This document shows positions 44,722 to 53,635 of a stretch of 64,000 nucleotides of DNA, in pieces. Made by a program: the position numbers and the translations under genes. The number at the start of each line of letters is the position of its first letter. Within the stretch, counting starts at the first letter, position 1. Origin of the DNA: Pelagovum pacificum (GTDB taxonomy: Bacteria; Pseudomonadota; Alphaproteobacteria; Rhodobacterales; Rhodobacteraceae); contig NZ_CP065915.1 in the NCBI RefSeq assembly GCF_016134045.1, forward strand, positions 3,976,867 to 4,040,866. The letters are read 5' to 3'. Below the pieces are notes generated by a model that did no database searches, was not told where the DNA came from, and was given only the letters and a program-made list of their open reading frames with translations.

Positions 44722-45482
44722 CGGACGTCCTCGCCGCCCTGCCAATTGCGACTGAAACCTACTGGGTCGCTTGGGCCGTCTTCCTCAGAATTGCGGGGCT
44801 GGTCGCGCTGCTTCCCGCATTCGGAGAGCAGTCCATCCCCGTCCGGGTCAGGTTTGCCTTGGCAAGTGCCTTTACACTGCTGACGTTTCCGCTCGTATCC
44901 TTCGAGGTCTCCCCGGCACCGAACCTGTTGGCGGTCCTGACAGAGCCGCTCGTGGGGCTCATCTTCGGCCTTTGGTTAAGGTTAATGGTGCATGCGATGC
45001 AGATCGCGGGAACGATCGCGGCTCAATCGACATCGCTCAGCCAGATATTCGGCGGATCGGCAGGTATCGATCCGATGCCGGCGATGGGCAACGTTCTGGT
45101 TTTGTCGGCCCTTACGCTCGCCGTGATATCCGGCCTCGGGCCGAGCTCCATCGAATACGTCCTGTTGAGCTACACCATCGTTCCATACGGAACTGTGCCG
45201 TCAGCCTCGGTGCTCGTGGAACTGGGTGCTTCCCGGATCGCCGACGCATTCGCGCTTGGTTTCGCGTTGGCGGCACCGTTCCTGATCGCCTCGATGCTCT
45301 ACAACGTCACGCTTGGGGTCATTAATCGGGCGATGCCGCAATTGATGGTGACCTTCGTCGGGGCGCCGGCGATCACGGCAGGTGGGCTCTCGATGCTGGC
45401 GCTGTCCTTTCCCTATCTGCTTTCGGTCTGGCTGACGCGGCTGGCGGGAGTCCTCGACGGTTCGGCGTTGCTTTCACCATGA
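44718..45482 (+). CDS. fliR: Flagellar export gate protein FliR
   Basis: FliR completes the FliP-FliQ-FliR export gate. The protein has 254 residues and several hydrophobic helices, with conserved LVGLIFGLWLRLMVHAMQIAGTIAAQSTSLSQ and NRAMPQLMVTFVGAPAITAGG. The ATG at 44718 overlaps the flhA stop by 4 bases, and the stop overlaps flhB by 4 bases, so all three are translationally coupled. Confidence 0.96.
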   Translation: MTDVLAALPIATETYWVAWAVFLRIAGLVALLPAFGEQSIPVRVRFALASAFTLLTFPLVSFEVSPAPNLLAVLTEPLVGLIFGLWLRLMVHAMQIAGTIAAQSTSLSQIFGGSAGIDPMPAMGNVLVLSALTLAVISGLGPSSIEYVLLSYTIVPYGTVPSASVLVELGASRIADAFALGFALAAPFLIASMLYNVTLGVINRAMPQLMVTFVGAPAITAGGLSMLALSFPYLLSVWLTRLAGVLDGSALLSP

Positions 45483-46525
45483 ACGATGACGTCGGCGACA
45501 AGAGTTACGAACCGACTCCGAAAAAACTGGATGACGCGCGAAAGAAGGGTGAAATTACTAGGTCGGCCGACCTGACGACTGCCGCGGGTTACCTCGGTTT
45601 TGCGATCGTCTGTCTGCTGTTCGGGGAGGCGATGGTGACCCGTCTTGGCGGGCGCCTCGCCTTGATTATCGACCAAGCTGGGTCGACGCGTGCTCCGCCG
45701 ATCGTAATCTCCAGCCTTGTCGGGCCGGTCGCTCCGATCATCTTTCTACCCGGCCTTGCCGCACTGATCTCGATCGTCGCCCGGAACGGTCTGCTGTTCA
45801 CAACCGACAAGCTGAAGCCGAAGCTCTCGCGAATTTCGCCAATCGCAACCGCGAAGCAGAAGTTCGGGCGGTCCGGTCTGTTCGAGTTTCTGAAGAGCTT
45901 CACCAAGCTGCTCGTCCATTCGGTCGTGCTTGGTTTCTTTCTGAACGCAAACATGCCGCGAATATTGACTGCGCTTACGCTCGAACCGTCTGCGGTGCCG
46001 GGCGAGCTCTGCACCCTGGCGCTCGACCTCATTCTTCTCGTTCTCATTGTAGCGGCGATTATTGGTGGCATCGATGCGATTTTCCAGGCTCAGGAGCATC
46101 GGCGCAAAAACATGATGAGCCGCAAGGAAATCATGGATGAAACGAAGGAGTCCGAGGGCGACCCTGCGATGAAGCAATCGAGGCGGCAGAAAGCGGTGGA
46201 AATTGCGACGCGCAAGATGGTCGCTGAAGTCCCGAACGCGAACGTTGTCATCGTAAATCCCACGCACTTTGCCGTCGCACTGAAATGGAGCCGGGAGGCC
46301 AAAGGCGCTCCCGTTTGCGTCGCCAAGGGTGTCGATGAGATCGCGCGCCGGATCCGTGAGATTGCTGAAGAAAATAACGTGCCGATACATTCCGATCCAC
46401 CGACTGCGCGTGCGCTTCATGAACTGGTAGATGTCGGCAAGGAAATTCCTCCGGACCATTACAAGGCGGTGGCCGCTGCGATCCGGTTCGCCGAACTTGT
46501 GCGGGAAAAAGCGAAATGGCGGTGA
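45479..46525 (+). CDS. flhB: Flagellar export protein FlhB
   Basis: FlhB is the autocleaving switch protein that changes export specificity. The protein has 348 residues with four helices in the first 210 residues. The self-cleavage motif NPTH lies in VIVNPTHFAVALKW near residue 260. KSYEPTPKKLDDARKKGEI at the N-terminus is the usual start block. It overlaps the FliJ-like gene by 10 bases. Confidence 0.97.
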   Translation: MNDDVGDKSYEPTPKKLDDARKKGEITRSADLTTAAGYLGFAIVCLLFGEAMVTRLGGRLALIIDQAGSTRAPPIVISSLVGPVAPIIFLPGLAALISIVARNGLLFTTDKLKPKLSRISPIATAKQKFGRSGLFEFLKSFTKLLVHSVVLGFFLNANMPRILTALTLEPSAVPGELCTLALDLILLVLIVAAIIGGIDAIFQAQEHRRKNMMSRKEIMDETKESEGDPAMKQSRRQKAVEIATRKMVAEVPNANVVIVNPTHFAVALKWSREAKGAPVCVAKGVDEIARRIREIAEENNVPIHSDPPTARALHELVDVGKEIPPDHYKAVAAAIRFAELVREKAKWR

Positions 46526-46881
46526 AAGCTCAGGTCGAAAATGCCGAACGGCTCTGCCAGTTAACGGATGCCGCCTATCTGGCGGAACAATCCGGCCTCG
46601 CCCGGATGAGTCGGGAGGCGGAAGCGCTTCGCGCTCACCTGGTCGGGCTCGAGGTCGGTCAGGTGCAACGCGCGAAGACACTCGCAACAACCGGGCCGGA
46701 CGAGGCACTTCTGTCCGGAAGCGATCCGCTGTGGGAGGCGTGGGTGGAGTCTCGACGCTCGGACCTTCGGACAGAACTCGCACAGCTTCGGGCGCGGATG
46801 GAGGCGCAGAAGGATCGTCTTCGCGTGGCTTTTGGCCGCCGTCAGGCTGCCGAGGCCATACTGGGTAAGCTTAAGGGATAA
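46516..46881 (+). CDS. Small coiled-coil protein downstream of flhB, FliJ-like
   Basis: This 121-residue, mostly helical, charged protein has no signal and no membrane segment, with Leu/Arg/Glu-rich heptads throughout. It overlaps flhB. FliJ is a coiled coil of about this size that links FliI and FlhA, and no other fliJ is apparent in the window, so it may fill that role. Sequence similarity is too weak to be certain. Confidence 0.55.
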   Translation: MAVKAQVENAERLCQLTDAAYLAEQSGLARMSREAEALRAHLVGLEVGQVQRAKTLATTGPDEALLSGSDPLWEAWVESRRSDLRTELAQLRARMEAQKDRLRVAFGRRQAAEAILGKLKG

Positions 46882-46886
46882 GATCG

Positions 46887-47420
46887 TTAGTCCTGAACGT
46901 CCTGCCGAACGATATCAATGATCAGGACGTCAACAACACGGTCACCAAGCGTCGCTTTTGCCGCTTGTCGAAGGCCCGAACGCAAGATCTGCATGTTCGA
47001 TGCGCTCGTGAAATTGCCGCTGAAGCCACCGATGTTCGCATGATCGAATAGAACCTGCAGGAACTGGTCCCGAAGGCGTGGTTCTCGGGAAAACACTTCT
47101 TCCGTGGCCCCGGGTGCAACCTCGAGGCTGATCGACAAAACAACGAGCGCGCCGACTTCTTCCTGCTCGACCACCGGGACGATGAATTGATTGTTCAGCC
47201 TGACGAATTCGCCGTCTTCGGTTGGTCCGTCATGGTCGTCTGAAATAGGCTCCTCCGCGTGCTCCTGTTCGGCATCCCCACAAGGCGGAAGCGCGCCATC
47301 GATGAGATCGGCGCCGGCAGGTTCGGCATCATCGTCGGACCCACCAAGGACAAGACCAGCACCCACCCCGGCACCAGTGCCAGCAATCAGCAGAATTATG
47401 GGTAGAATTAGCGCTTTCAT
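46887..47420 (-). CDS. fliL: FliL-like flagellar protein (second copy)
   Basis: This 177-residue protein starts with a membrane helix (LILPIILLIAGTGAGVGAGLVLG). It has a Cys-containing acidic linker and a periplasmic FliL domain (FVRLNNQFIVPVVEQ ... LRDQFLQVLFDHANIGGF ... VVDVLIIDIVRQDV). It is distinct from the FliL beside fliF. It lies downstream of flgH in the minus-strand rod/hook unit. The two copies may serve different stator complexes or basal-body stages. Confidence 0.85.
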   Translation of the reverse strand: MKALILPIILLIAGTGAGVGAGLVLGGSDDDAEPAGADLIDGALPPCGDAEQEHAEEPISDDHDGPTEDGEFVRLNNQFIVPVVEQEEVGALVVLSISLEVAPGATEEVFSREPRLRDQFLQVLFDHANIGGFSGNFTSASNMQILRSGLRQAAKATLGDRVVDVLIIDIVRQDVQD

Positions 47421-47429
47421 GGCGTGTCC

Positions 47430-48182
47430 TCAGAACGGCAGCATCGCGTCGACGGCCTGTTGCCCGTAGCGAGGCTGCTGAACATCTGAAATATCGCCCC
47501 GTCCACCATAGGAAATTCGGGCGGAGGCAATCTTGTCGTAGGTGATCTCGTTCTGGCGGGTGATATCCTCGGGCCGGACGAAGCCGGAGACGAGAAGTTC
47601 GCGCAATTCATTGTTAACCCGCACTTCCTGGCTGCCTGATATGGACAGAACACCGTTCGGCATGACGTCGAGGATCGTCGCGGCCACGCGCAACTCGAGC
47701 CGTTCGTTCCGGCGGACGGATCCGTCCCCGTCGGCGGAGCTCGACGAGGTGACCGAGACCGCGTTCTCGAAACTCGCACCCTCCGGCAGTTCGGGCGCCA
47801 GTCTTTGAGGGATGCCAAGGAGTTGTGGTAGCGCCAACGACTCCGCTCCCGACCGCGATCGAGATGTCGAGTTCGATATCTCCGCGCTGTCGTCGATTTC
47901 GATCACCACGGTCAGGATATCGCCGCGCTGCACGGCACGGCGGTCGCCGAGCAGGGAGCCCCGGTCGCCGGTCCAAAGCGATGCGCTGTCGAGCGGCGGC
48001 GTGACCGGCGCCGTTACTTCCACCAAGGGTAAACCGTACGTCATCATCGCGTTGTGCTCTGACGTCGCGCGGGCCGGAGATATGTCTGGCGCGCGGCCAA
48101 CGCGGCTCAATTGGTCGCAGCCGGCGAGGGCGAGGCACAAGACCAAGCCGACGCGTGCGGATAACACATTACTCAGAGACAT
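47430..48182 (-). CDS. flgH: Flagellar L-ring protein FlgH
   Basis: FlgH is the outer-membrane ring lipoprotein. The protein has 250 residues from the ATG at 48182 (another ATG at 48194 would lengthen it by 4). The lipobox LAGC ends the signal near Cys22. SLLGDRRAVQRGDILTVVIEIDDSA and the C-terminal ISYGGRGDISDVQQPRYGQQ are conserved. It overlaps flgA by 14 bases. The P-ring gene flgI is not in the window. Confidence 0.95.
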   Translation of the reverse strand: MSLSNVLSARVGLVLCLALAGCDQLSRVGRAPDISPARATSEHNAMMTYGLPLVEVTAPVTPPLDSASLWTGDRGSLLGDRRAVQRGDILTVVIEIDDSAEISNSTSRSRSGAESLALPQLLGIPQRLAPELPEGASFENAVSVTSSSSADGDGSVRRNERLELRVAATILDVMPNGVLSISGSQEVRVNNELRELLVSGFVRPEDITRQNEITYDKIASARISYGGRGDISDVQQPRYGQQAVDAMLPF

Positions 48183-48582
48183 AGGCGGACCCATCCGTTC
48201 CGATGCGGGCTGTCACGGTGTTCCGGGAGGAGAGGTTCATCACCCGGATCAGATCACCCTCAGAAGCGCGGTCGAGCGCCCGACCTTCGGTCGCGATGCG
48301 CAGACCCGAGCCGTCGTAAATGAGCGAAACCAGTTGGTTGCGCTCTACGATCGTCGGCGGCCCTACGTCCGCCGCGCGTACTGGGCGACCCGCATAGATT
48401 GCAACGCGGGCTTCCAGACCGATCAAGCTGGACGCATCGTCGGTACCGCCAGAATAGCTCCCCCCGTCGAGCGTGAGGTCACCGGGGGCGATCAGTTGGA
48501 ACGGCCTGATGGTCCGCGTCGCAACCAGGGTGTCTGCGCCGGCTGGCGGCGCCAGTAACAACAAGAGCGCCAATCTGCGCAT
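48169..48582 (-). CDS. flgA: Flagellar P-ring chaperone FlgA
   Basis: This 137-residue periplasmic protein has a signal peptide and an SAF-like domain (VATRTIRPFQLIAPGDLTL ... ARVAIYAGRPVRAADVGPP). It is shorter than the E. coli protein (about 219), as is usual in Rhodobacterales. It assists P-ring (FlgI) assembly; flgI must be elsewhere. The start overlaps the flgG stop by one base. Confidence 0.9.
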   Translation of the reverse strand: MRRLALLLLLAPPAGADTLVATRTIRPFQLIAPGDLTLDGGSYSGGTDDASSLIGLEARVAIYAGRPVRAADVGPPTIVERNQLVSLIYDGSGLRIATEGRALDRASEGDLIRVMNLSSRNTVTARIGTDGSAYVSE

Positions 48583-49367
48583 CAGCGCACCTGCACGGTC
48601 GCCGCAAGCATCTGATCTGCGGCTGTGATTACCTTGGAATTGAGTTCGTAACCACGTTGCGCCTCGATCAGGTCGGTCACTTCCTTCACCGGGTCTACCG
48701 AGCTGTCCTCAAGGAATCCCTGCTGCAACGTGCCGAGACCGTCTTCGCCGGGGACCGCGACCAGCGGGGGGCCGGACGCCTCGGTTTCGACGAACATGTT
48801 GGAACCGATCGCCTCCAGCCCCTTGGGATTCGTGAAGCCGCTCAGGTTCAGTTGACCAAGGCGCTCGGCCGCGACGCGATCGCCGAAGTAGGCGTAGACT
48901 TCACCCTCCGCGTTAACAGAGATGGAGCGCGCGTCCGCCGGGATCGTGATTTCGGGGATGACCGGAAATCCTTCGGAGTTGACGATCAGCCCGTCGCCCG
49001 TCCGCTTCAGTGCACCATCTCGCGTGTAGGCCGCGCGACCGTCCGGCAGGGTGACCTCAAAATAACCGCTACCCTCGATCGCAAGGTCAAGATCGCCGCC
49101 TGTCGCGGAAAGCGCGCCTTGAGCCAAAACCATGGACACGGATGCGGCCTGAACGCCGAGTCCAAGCTGAACACCCGTCGGTAGCACAGTGCCGTCCGAC
49201 GCGTTGATCGTTCCGGGACGCGCGGTTTGCTGATAATGAAGGTCCGCAAATTCCGCGCGTCGCGGGTTGTAACCGGTCGAGTTCATGTTCGCGAGGTTGT
49301 TGGAAATAACCTCGACCCGAGTCTGCTGAGCGGACATGCCCGTTGCGGCGATCTGAAGTGCTCGCAT
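48582..49367 (-). CDS. flgG: Flagellar distal rod protein FlgG
   Basis: FlgG forms the distal rod. The protein has 261 residues. The N-terminal rod/hook motif reads LQIAATGMSAQQTRVEVISNNLANMNSTGYN, and the C-terminal block EVTDLIEAQRGYELNSKVITAADQMLA is typical. An AGGAGGA site lies 7 bases before the ATG. It follows flgF after 11 bases. Confidence 0.97.
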   Translation of the reverse strand: MRALQIAATGMSAQQTRVEVISNNLANMNSTGYNPRRAEFADLHYQQTARPGTINASDGTVLPTGVQLGLGVQAASVSMVLAQGALSATGGDLDLAIEGSGYFEVTLPDGRAAYTRDGALKRTGDGLIVNSEGFPVIPEITIPADARSISVNAEGEVYAYFGDRVAAERLGQLNLSGFTNPKGLEAIGSNMFVETEASGPPLVAVPGEDGLGTLQQGFLEDSSVDPVKEVTDLIEAQRGYELNSKVITAADQMLAATVQVR

Positions 49368-49378
49368 GGTTAATCCTC

Positions 49379-50095
49379 CTATTTACCTAGTGTGCGGATC
49401 GCTTCGCGGACTCTTTCATCCTCTCGATCGAGGAAATTCTGCCCCAGTTCGTAAGCCCGCTGGACCTCGATCATCCGCGCGATCTGCAGAACCGGGTCGA
49501 CGTTGGAGCCTTCCAGAAATCCCTGGACCAGTCGTGATTCACCATCTGGCTCGAAACCACCGTCAGCCCGAAACCGAACGCCGTTCTCCCGAATTAGGTT
49601 GGTCGCATCGAGGGGGCGAACCACGCCAATCTGCCCGACGGGCTGTCCGTCGGCGGAGAGCGTTCCATCCGAAGAAATCGCAATGGTGCCAGCGCCTTGA
49701 GGGATGAAAACCGGCGCGCCTCCGGCGTCGAGAACGGGATAGCCGTCCGAGGTCACCAAGTCGCCCTGCGCATTTGGAGTGAAATTGCCGTTCCGGGTCA
49801 GCCGCTCGCCGTTCGGCGTAAGGACGAGAAAGAAACCCTCGCCCTCGATGGCGAGATCGAACGTACCACCGGTCCGGCTTAGTCCACCCTGCGACAGGTC
49901 ATTGACCCGAGTATTCGCGCGGGCCATCGACAGGCTTTCATGGTTACCGCCGAGACGAGACACCCATTCGGAAAAGGTCACGCCTTCGCTCCGAAAGCCG
50001 GTGGTTGAGCTGTTGGCGATGTTGTTCGCGACGACCCGCATCTCGTCGAGAAGTCCGGACTGCCGTGTCAGCGTGGTGTAGGTCGTGTTGGTCAT
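49379..50095 (-). CDS. flgF: Flagellar proximal rod protein FlgF
   Basis: FlgF is a proximal rod protein of 238 residues. LDEMRVVANNIANSSTTGFRSEGVTFSEW and IARMIEVQRAYELGQNFLDREDERVREAI identify the family. The ATG at 50095 is chosen because the in-frame extension upstream is not rod-like. It is 2 bases downstream of fliQ and precedes flgG. Confidence 0.95.
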   Translation of the reverse strand: MTNTTYTTLTRQSGLLDEMRVVANNIANSSTTGFRSEGVTFSEWVSRLGGNHESLSMARANTRVNDLSQGGLSRTGGTFDLAIEGEGFFLVLTPNGERLTRNGNFTPNAQGDLVTSDGYPVLDAGGAPVFIPQGAGTIAISSDGTLSADGQPVGQIGVVRPLDATNLIRENGVRFRADGGFEPDGESRLVQGFLEGSNVDPVLQIARMIEVQRAYELGQNFLDREDERVREAIRTLGK

Positions 50096-50097
50096 GG

Positions 50098-50367
50098 TTA
50101 ATAACCGATGATGAGCGGGATGAGCGAAGTGGCGAAGAAGTCGACGAGCGTGTCTGTCATGAACCCCATGGTCACCCAGAAGACGGCGACGATCGCCGCG
50201 AGTTTTGGCACGAAGGTCAGCGTCATTTCCTGGATCGAGGTCAGCGCCTGAAACAGGCCGACACATAAGCCGGCGACCAGCGCGACCGTGAGGATCGGAA
50301 GTGAGGTCGCCACCGCGATCCAAAGACCTTCGCGGACGACATCGTAGAACTCGCCCTGCCGCATCAT
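50098..50367 (-). CDS. fliQ: Flagellar export gate protein FliQ
   Basis: FliQ is an 89-residue export gate subunit with two long helices (IAVATSLPILTVALVAGLCVGLFQALTSIQEMTLTFVPK and a second near the C-terminus). Its start overlaps the fliE stop by one base. Together with fliP and fliR it gives the complete FliPQR gate in this window. Confidence 0.95.
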   Translation of the reverse strand: MMRQGEFYDVVREGLWIAVATSLPILTVALVAGLCVGLFQALTSIQEMTLTFVPKLAAIVAVFWVTMGFMTDTLVDFFATSLIPLIIGY

Positions 50368-50639
50368 CAGATCGGCATCCTCAGGATCTCTTGATACGCT
50401 TCGACGACCTTGTCGCGGACTGCCACCACGGTTTCGAGCGCCAGTTCGGTGCGGGCGAGCGCCTGAACCATGCTGTGCGGGTCGACTTTGCCGGCCATGC
50501 CGCCCATCGCCGCGTCTTCGCCGGCCTCAAGGGTCGCCATGAACTCATTGGCAGCCTGCCCAATCGGGGAGGATGTCGGCGCGGTGGCATCGCGGTTCTT
50601 GTCATAGCCGTGGGGGAGGAGGCTCGTTCTGAGGTCCAT
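50367..50639 (-). CDS. fliE: Flagellar hook-basal body protein FliE
   Basis: FliE joins the MS-ring to the rod. The protein has 90 residues, with the C-terminal VDPHSMVQALARTELALETVVAVRDKVVEAYQEILRMPI characteristic of the family. It lies between flgC and fliQ in the minus-strand rod unit. Confidence 0.93.
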   Translation of the reverse strand: MDLRTSLLPHGYDKNRDATAPTSSPIGQAANEFMATLEAGEDAAMGGMAGKVDPHSMVQALARTELALETVVAVRDKVVEAYQEILRMPI

Positions 50640-50649
50640 CTCTTTGCTC

Positions 50650-51042
50650 CTATCTGCGCAACAGTTCGAGCAGTGAGGATGACATCTGTCGGACCTGCTC
50701 GAATATCTTGAGGTTCGCCTCGTAGCTGCGTTGTGCTTCGCGGGCGTCTGCGATCTCGATCATCAGGTTGACGTTGGAGCCGTCGTAGTGGCCGGTTGCG
50801 TCGGCCAGCGGATGTTCTGGATCGTAGATGCGGGACAGCTGCGACAGATCCAGCCGAACCGGGCCGACCTGAACCGCGCCAGTCCGTTTTCCGCTTTGTA
50901 ACTCTTCCCGGAATGCTACGGTTTTACGGTGGTATCCGGGCGTGTCGGCGTTGGCGATATTTTCGGACGTGTGTCGGATCCGGGCCGCTTGCGCGCTCAT
51001 CCCGCTGGCCACGATGCCGAAGGTATCTGAGAAGCCAGCCAT
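50650..51042 (-). CDS. flgC: Flagellar proximal rod protein FlgC
   Basis: This proximal rod protein of 130 residues carries SGMSAQAARIRHTSENIANADTPGYHRK at the N-terminus and the C-terminal VNLMIEIADAREAQRSYEANLKIFEQ helix. The start at 51042 lies 1 base after the flgB stop. The downstream fliE follows after 10 bases. Confidence 0.95.
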   Translation of the reverse strand: MAGFSDTFGIVASGMSAQAARIRHTSENIANADTPGYHRKTVAFREELQSGKRTGAVQVGPVRLDLSQLSRIYDPEHPLADATGHYDGSNVNLMIEIADAREAQRSYEANLKIFEQVRQMSSSLLELLRR

Positions 51043-51043
51043 G

Positions 51044-51409
51044 TCATTTCCGCCCGATCGATAGACGGAGAACATCCATGGCGTGCTTGTAGATCGCCAA
51101 CGCCTGGACGTGCTCGCGCTGAATTTCGACGGCGTTCACCATCTCGACCTCGATCGAGACGGCATTGCCGTTCGGTGCAGGCTCTGCCCGGGTCGGCGTC
51201 GCTTCAGGCGCCTTCATGGCCTGGTGCCCGCTTCTACTGGCCCTCGGCGCGAGACCGCCTTCAGCGAAATCCCGGAACGGCGGGAGCTGCCGGGCGATGT
51301 ACCCGGGTGTGTCCGCGTTCGCGATGTTCTGCGCGGTCAGAGTTTGGCGTTGCGCCGCATGCTCGGCCATTGCGGCCGAGGTCCTCATTACAGTCAGGTT
51401 TTCGTACAT
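51044..51409 (-). CDS. flgB: Flagellar proximal rod protein FlgB
   Basis: This proximal rod protein of 121 residues starts MYENLTVMRTSAAMAEHAAQRQTLTAQNIANADTPGY and ends with a helix typical of FlgB. The ATG at 51409 follows a GGAGAAGCC site. It is the first gene of the minus-strand rod unit and diverges from fliI across a 90-base gap that contains two TTAA half-sites. Confidence 0.94.
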   Translation of the reverse strand: MYENLTVMRTSAAMAEHAAQRQTLTAQNIANADTPGYIARQLPPFRDFAEGGLAPRASRSGHQAMKAPEATPTRAEPAPNGNAVSIEVEMVNAVEIQREHVQALAIYKHAMDVLRLSIGRK

Positions 51410-51439
51410 CGGGGCTTCTCCCTCGATTGGCTTCAACCA

Positions 51440-51463
51440 AGCCTTAAGGGGCATTTCTTAAGG
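51440..51463. promoter_or_regulatory. Paired TTAAG half-sites between flgB and fliI
   Basis: CCTTAAGG (51442-51449) and a second CTTAAGG (51457-51463) put two TTAA cores 14 bases apart. The spacing is N10, not the N7 of a classical CtrA box. The place, in a divergent flagellar promoter, makes a regulator site likely, but CtrA binding is less certain than at fliF-fliL. Confidence 0.35.
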
Positions 51464-51499
51464 TCGGGTTGTCGCCATTGGGAAAAGGCATCGAATCTT

Positions 51500-52807
51500 A
51501 TGGAGTCTCTTCAGTTGGTCACCAATCGAATGCAGGACCTGCGCGCGCGCCACCTCATGGGTCGGGTGACGGAGGTTCGCGGCCCGACGCTGATGGTCTT
51601 GGGGTTCGGCACGGGCGTTCGACTGGGGGATCCGGTGTCGTTGCCGTCGCTGAACAATCGCCGTGGCGAGGTCATTGGCTTGGCGTCCGACGCGGCGATT
51701 GTTCTGCTGGAGGGCGGCACCGCAGGCATCAGCCTCCGGACACCTGTCCGGCTGGAACCTGCGCTTCGGTTTGCGCCAGGTAATCACTGGCTTGGTCGGG
51801 TCATTGATCCGGAGGGTCGGCCGCTGGATGGAAGGCCGTTGCTGCCTGGGATCGGTGCGACGCCGCTTTCGCCGGAGCCGCCGCCGCCACATGATCGGCG
51901 GGCTATGGGCCCACGCCTTTCAACGGGGTTTGCCGTATTTGATACATTGCTTCCCTTGGCTCGCGGACAACGGATCGGGCTGTTTGCGGGTTCTGGCGTC
52001 GGCAAGTCGACTTTGCTCGGCGACTTGGCGCGGAATGTTGAAGCGGACATCGTGGTGATCGGTCTGGTCGGCGAACGCGGACGCGAGCTGCGACAATTCG
52101 TTGAAGATGTGCTCGGCGATGCCGGGATGAAACGCTCGGTTGTGGTCACGGCCACATCGGACACATCCCCGCAATTGCGTTTGAAGTGCGCCTCCGCAGC
52201 AATGGCAACGGCCGAATATTTCCGAAATCAGGGTCGGCAAGTCCTGCTGCTGCTGGATAGCGTCACACGATTTGCCGAAGCTCAGCGAGAGGTCACGGCG
52301 GCGCGAGGCGAATCCACTGGCCTTCGCGGTTTTCCAGCCTCGACTGCGACCGCGATTGCGAACCTTTGTGAGCGAGCTGGTCCGGGTGTCGGAGCCTCTG
52401 GCGACATCACCGCGATTTTCACCGTTTTGGTTGCCGGATCTGACATGGAAGAACCGGTTGCAGACATGCTGCGGGGAGTACTGGACGGTCATGTGGTTCT
52501 GGATCGGAAGATCGCTGAACGCGGTCGGTTTCCGGCCGTCGATCTGTTACGTTCGACCTCCCGTTCGCTACCAGGCGTTGCGTCGGAGAGTGAGAATGCG
52601 CTGATCTCTGAAACGAGGCGCTTGCTCGCCACATACGAGCGCTCGGAAATGATGATCCAGGCTGGCCTGTACGTCTCAGGAACGGACAAGCAACTTGATC
52701 GGGCCGTGCGGTTGTATCCTGATTTGGACTCGTTCTTGGCAAGACGTACCAACCCCGGAATTCGCGACTATGATGTTCTTCGCCGTTTGCTTCTTGATCA
52801 AGGATGA
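51500..52807 (+). CDS. fliI: Flagellum-specific ATPase FliI
   Basis: FliI is the export ATPase. The protein has 435 residues with Walker A GSGVGKST at 164-171, Walker B LLLLDSV near 258, and the catalytic Glu in the GLVGERGREL block. An N-terminal beta-barrel covers residues 1-95. The ATG at 51500 is used; the long frame upstream is not ATPase-like. It is transcribed alone on the plus strand between flgB and the DUF1217 gene. Confidence 0.96.
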   Translation: MESLQLVTNRMQDLRARHLMGRVTEVRGPTLMVLGFGTGVRLGDPVSLPSLNNRRGEVIGLASDAAIVLLEGGTAGISLRTPVRLEPALRFAPGNHWLGRVIDPEGRPLDGRPLLPGIGATPLSPEPPPPHDRRAMGPRLSTGFAVFDTLLPLARGQRIGLFAGSGVGKSTLLGDLARNVEADIVVIGLVGERGRELRQFVEDVLGDAGMKRSVVVTATSDTSPQLRLKCASAAMATAEYFRNQGRQVLLLLDSVTRFAEAQREVTAARGESTGLRGFPASTATAIANLCERAGPGVGASGDITAIFTVLVAGSDMEEPVADMLRGVLDGHVVLDRKIAERGRFPAVDLLRSTSRSLPGVASESENALISETRRLLATYERSEMMIQAGLYVSGTDKQLDRAVRLYPDLDSFLARRTNPGIRDYDVLRRLLLDQG

Positions 52808-52813
52808 ACCTTC

Positions 52814-53635
52814 TCAGGAGAAGTAGGAGCGATAATTTTCTGCGGCTGATTGTACCAGTGCCAAGGCGGTATTCGCACCGCCATTGGCTGCGATCGCATT
52901 TGCCTCTGATCTGATCAGGAACAGACGGATGAGCTTCTCCTGAACTTCGGGTTTGCTGAAGTCGGCTGGCTCGTCCGTGCCGAGAACAGCCTTCGATCGA
53001 TCCATCAGCTGGTCTCGCTGTTGGTCAATGTCGATGCGTCCGAAGCTTGTGGAGAATCCCAGCGCCGTTTCAAACACCGATCTGAGAGGCGGGCTCCCCA
53101 TGATGCCGAACCATCTGGCGTTCGACGTTTGGTGCAAAGTCAGGACCTGGTCGATACCGTCCGAGAGGTTCAGCGCGAGCCGCATGTCTTCGTTCGTCTC
53201 ACCGACGGCCAATTCAAATTGACGGTCCTGATACTTGTTCAGGATCTCTTCGGGAAAGCCTTCGTACCACGTCCGACCTGCGCCGCCGACATCTCCAAAA
53301 CCCATAGCCTTGGACAAGCTGAGGTAGCGCTTGTCAGACAGCCTGTTGGCGAATGACCCGCTATCGATCGACCCCTCTTCCAGAACCTTTCGAATGAAGG
53401 CGGTCGAGTTGACGTCCTTGTCCAAACCGAACGCACCGAGGGCGACTTGGACAAGTTGCCGGTCTGCCATGAATTCATCAAGTGATGTAATATTTGCGAT
53501 ATTCTCCCGGAAGTAATTTGTCGCTCTGCTGATTGGGGCCGATGACTCGAATGCTTGTTTCTGGATCTCCAACGTTCTTTGCAAAAATTGCCAGCCAGCA
53601 TATCCAGACAGGGGAACCGCTGGACGGAATGTCAT
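52814..53635 (-). CDS. DUF1217 flagellar protein
   Basis: This 273-residue protein has the DUF1217 domain known from alphaproteobacterial flagellar clusters: FRENIANITSLDEFMADRQLVQVALGAFGLD and repeated helical units through GFPEEILNKYQDRQFE. No signal peptide or membrane helix is clear. It overlaps flbT by 4 bases. Its role is not known to me; its location suggests a filament or hook protein or an assembly factor. Confidence 0.82.
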   Translation of the reverse strand: MTFRPAVPLSGYAGWQFLQRTLEIQKQAFESSAPISRATNYFRENIANITSLDEFMADRQLVQVALGAFGLDKDVNSTAFIRKVLEEGSIDSGSFANRLSDKRYLSLSKAMGFGDVGGAGRTWYEGFPEEILNKYQDRQFELAVGETNEDMRLALNLSDGIDQVLTLHQTSNARWFGIMGSPPLRSVFETALGFSTSFGRIDIDQQRDQLMDRSKAVLGTDEPADFSKPEVQEKLIRLFLIRSEANAIAANGGANTALALVQSAAENYRSYFS

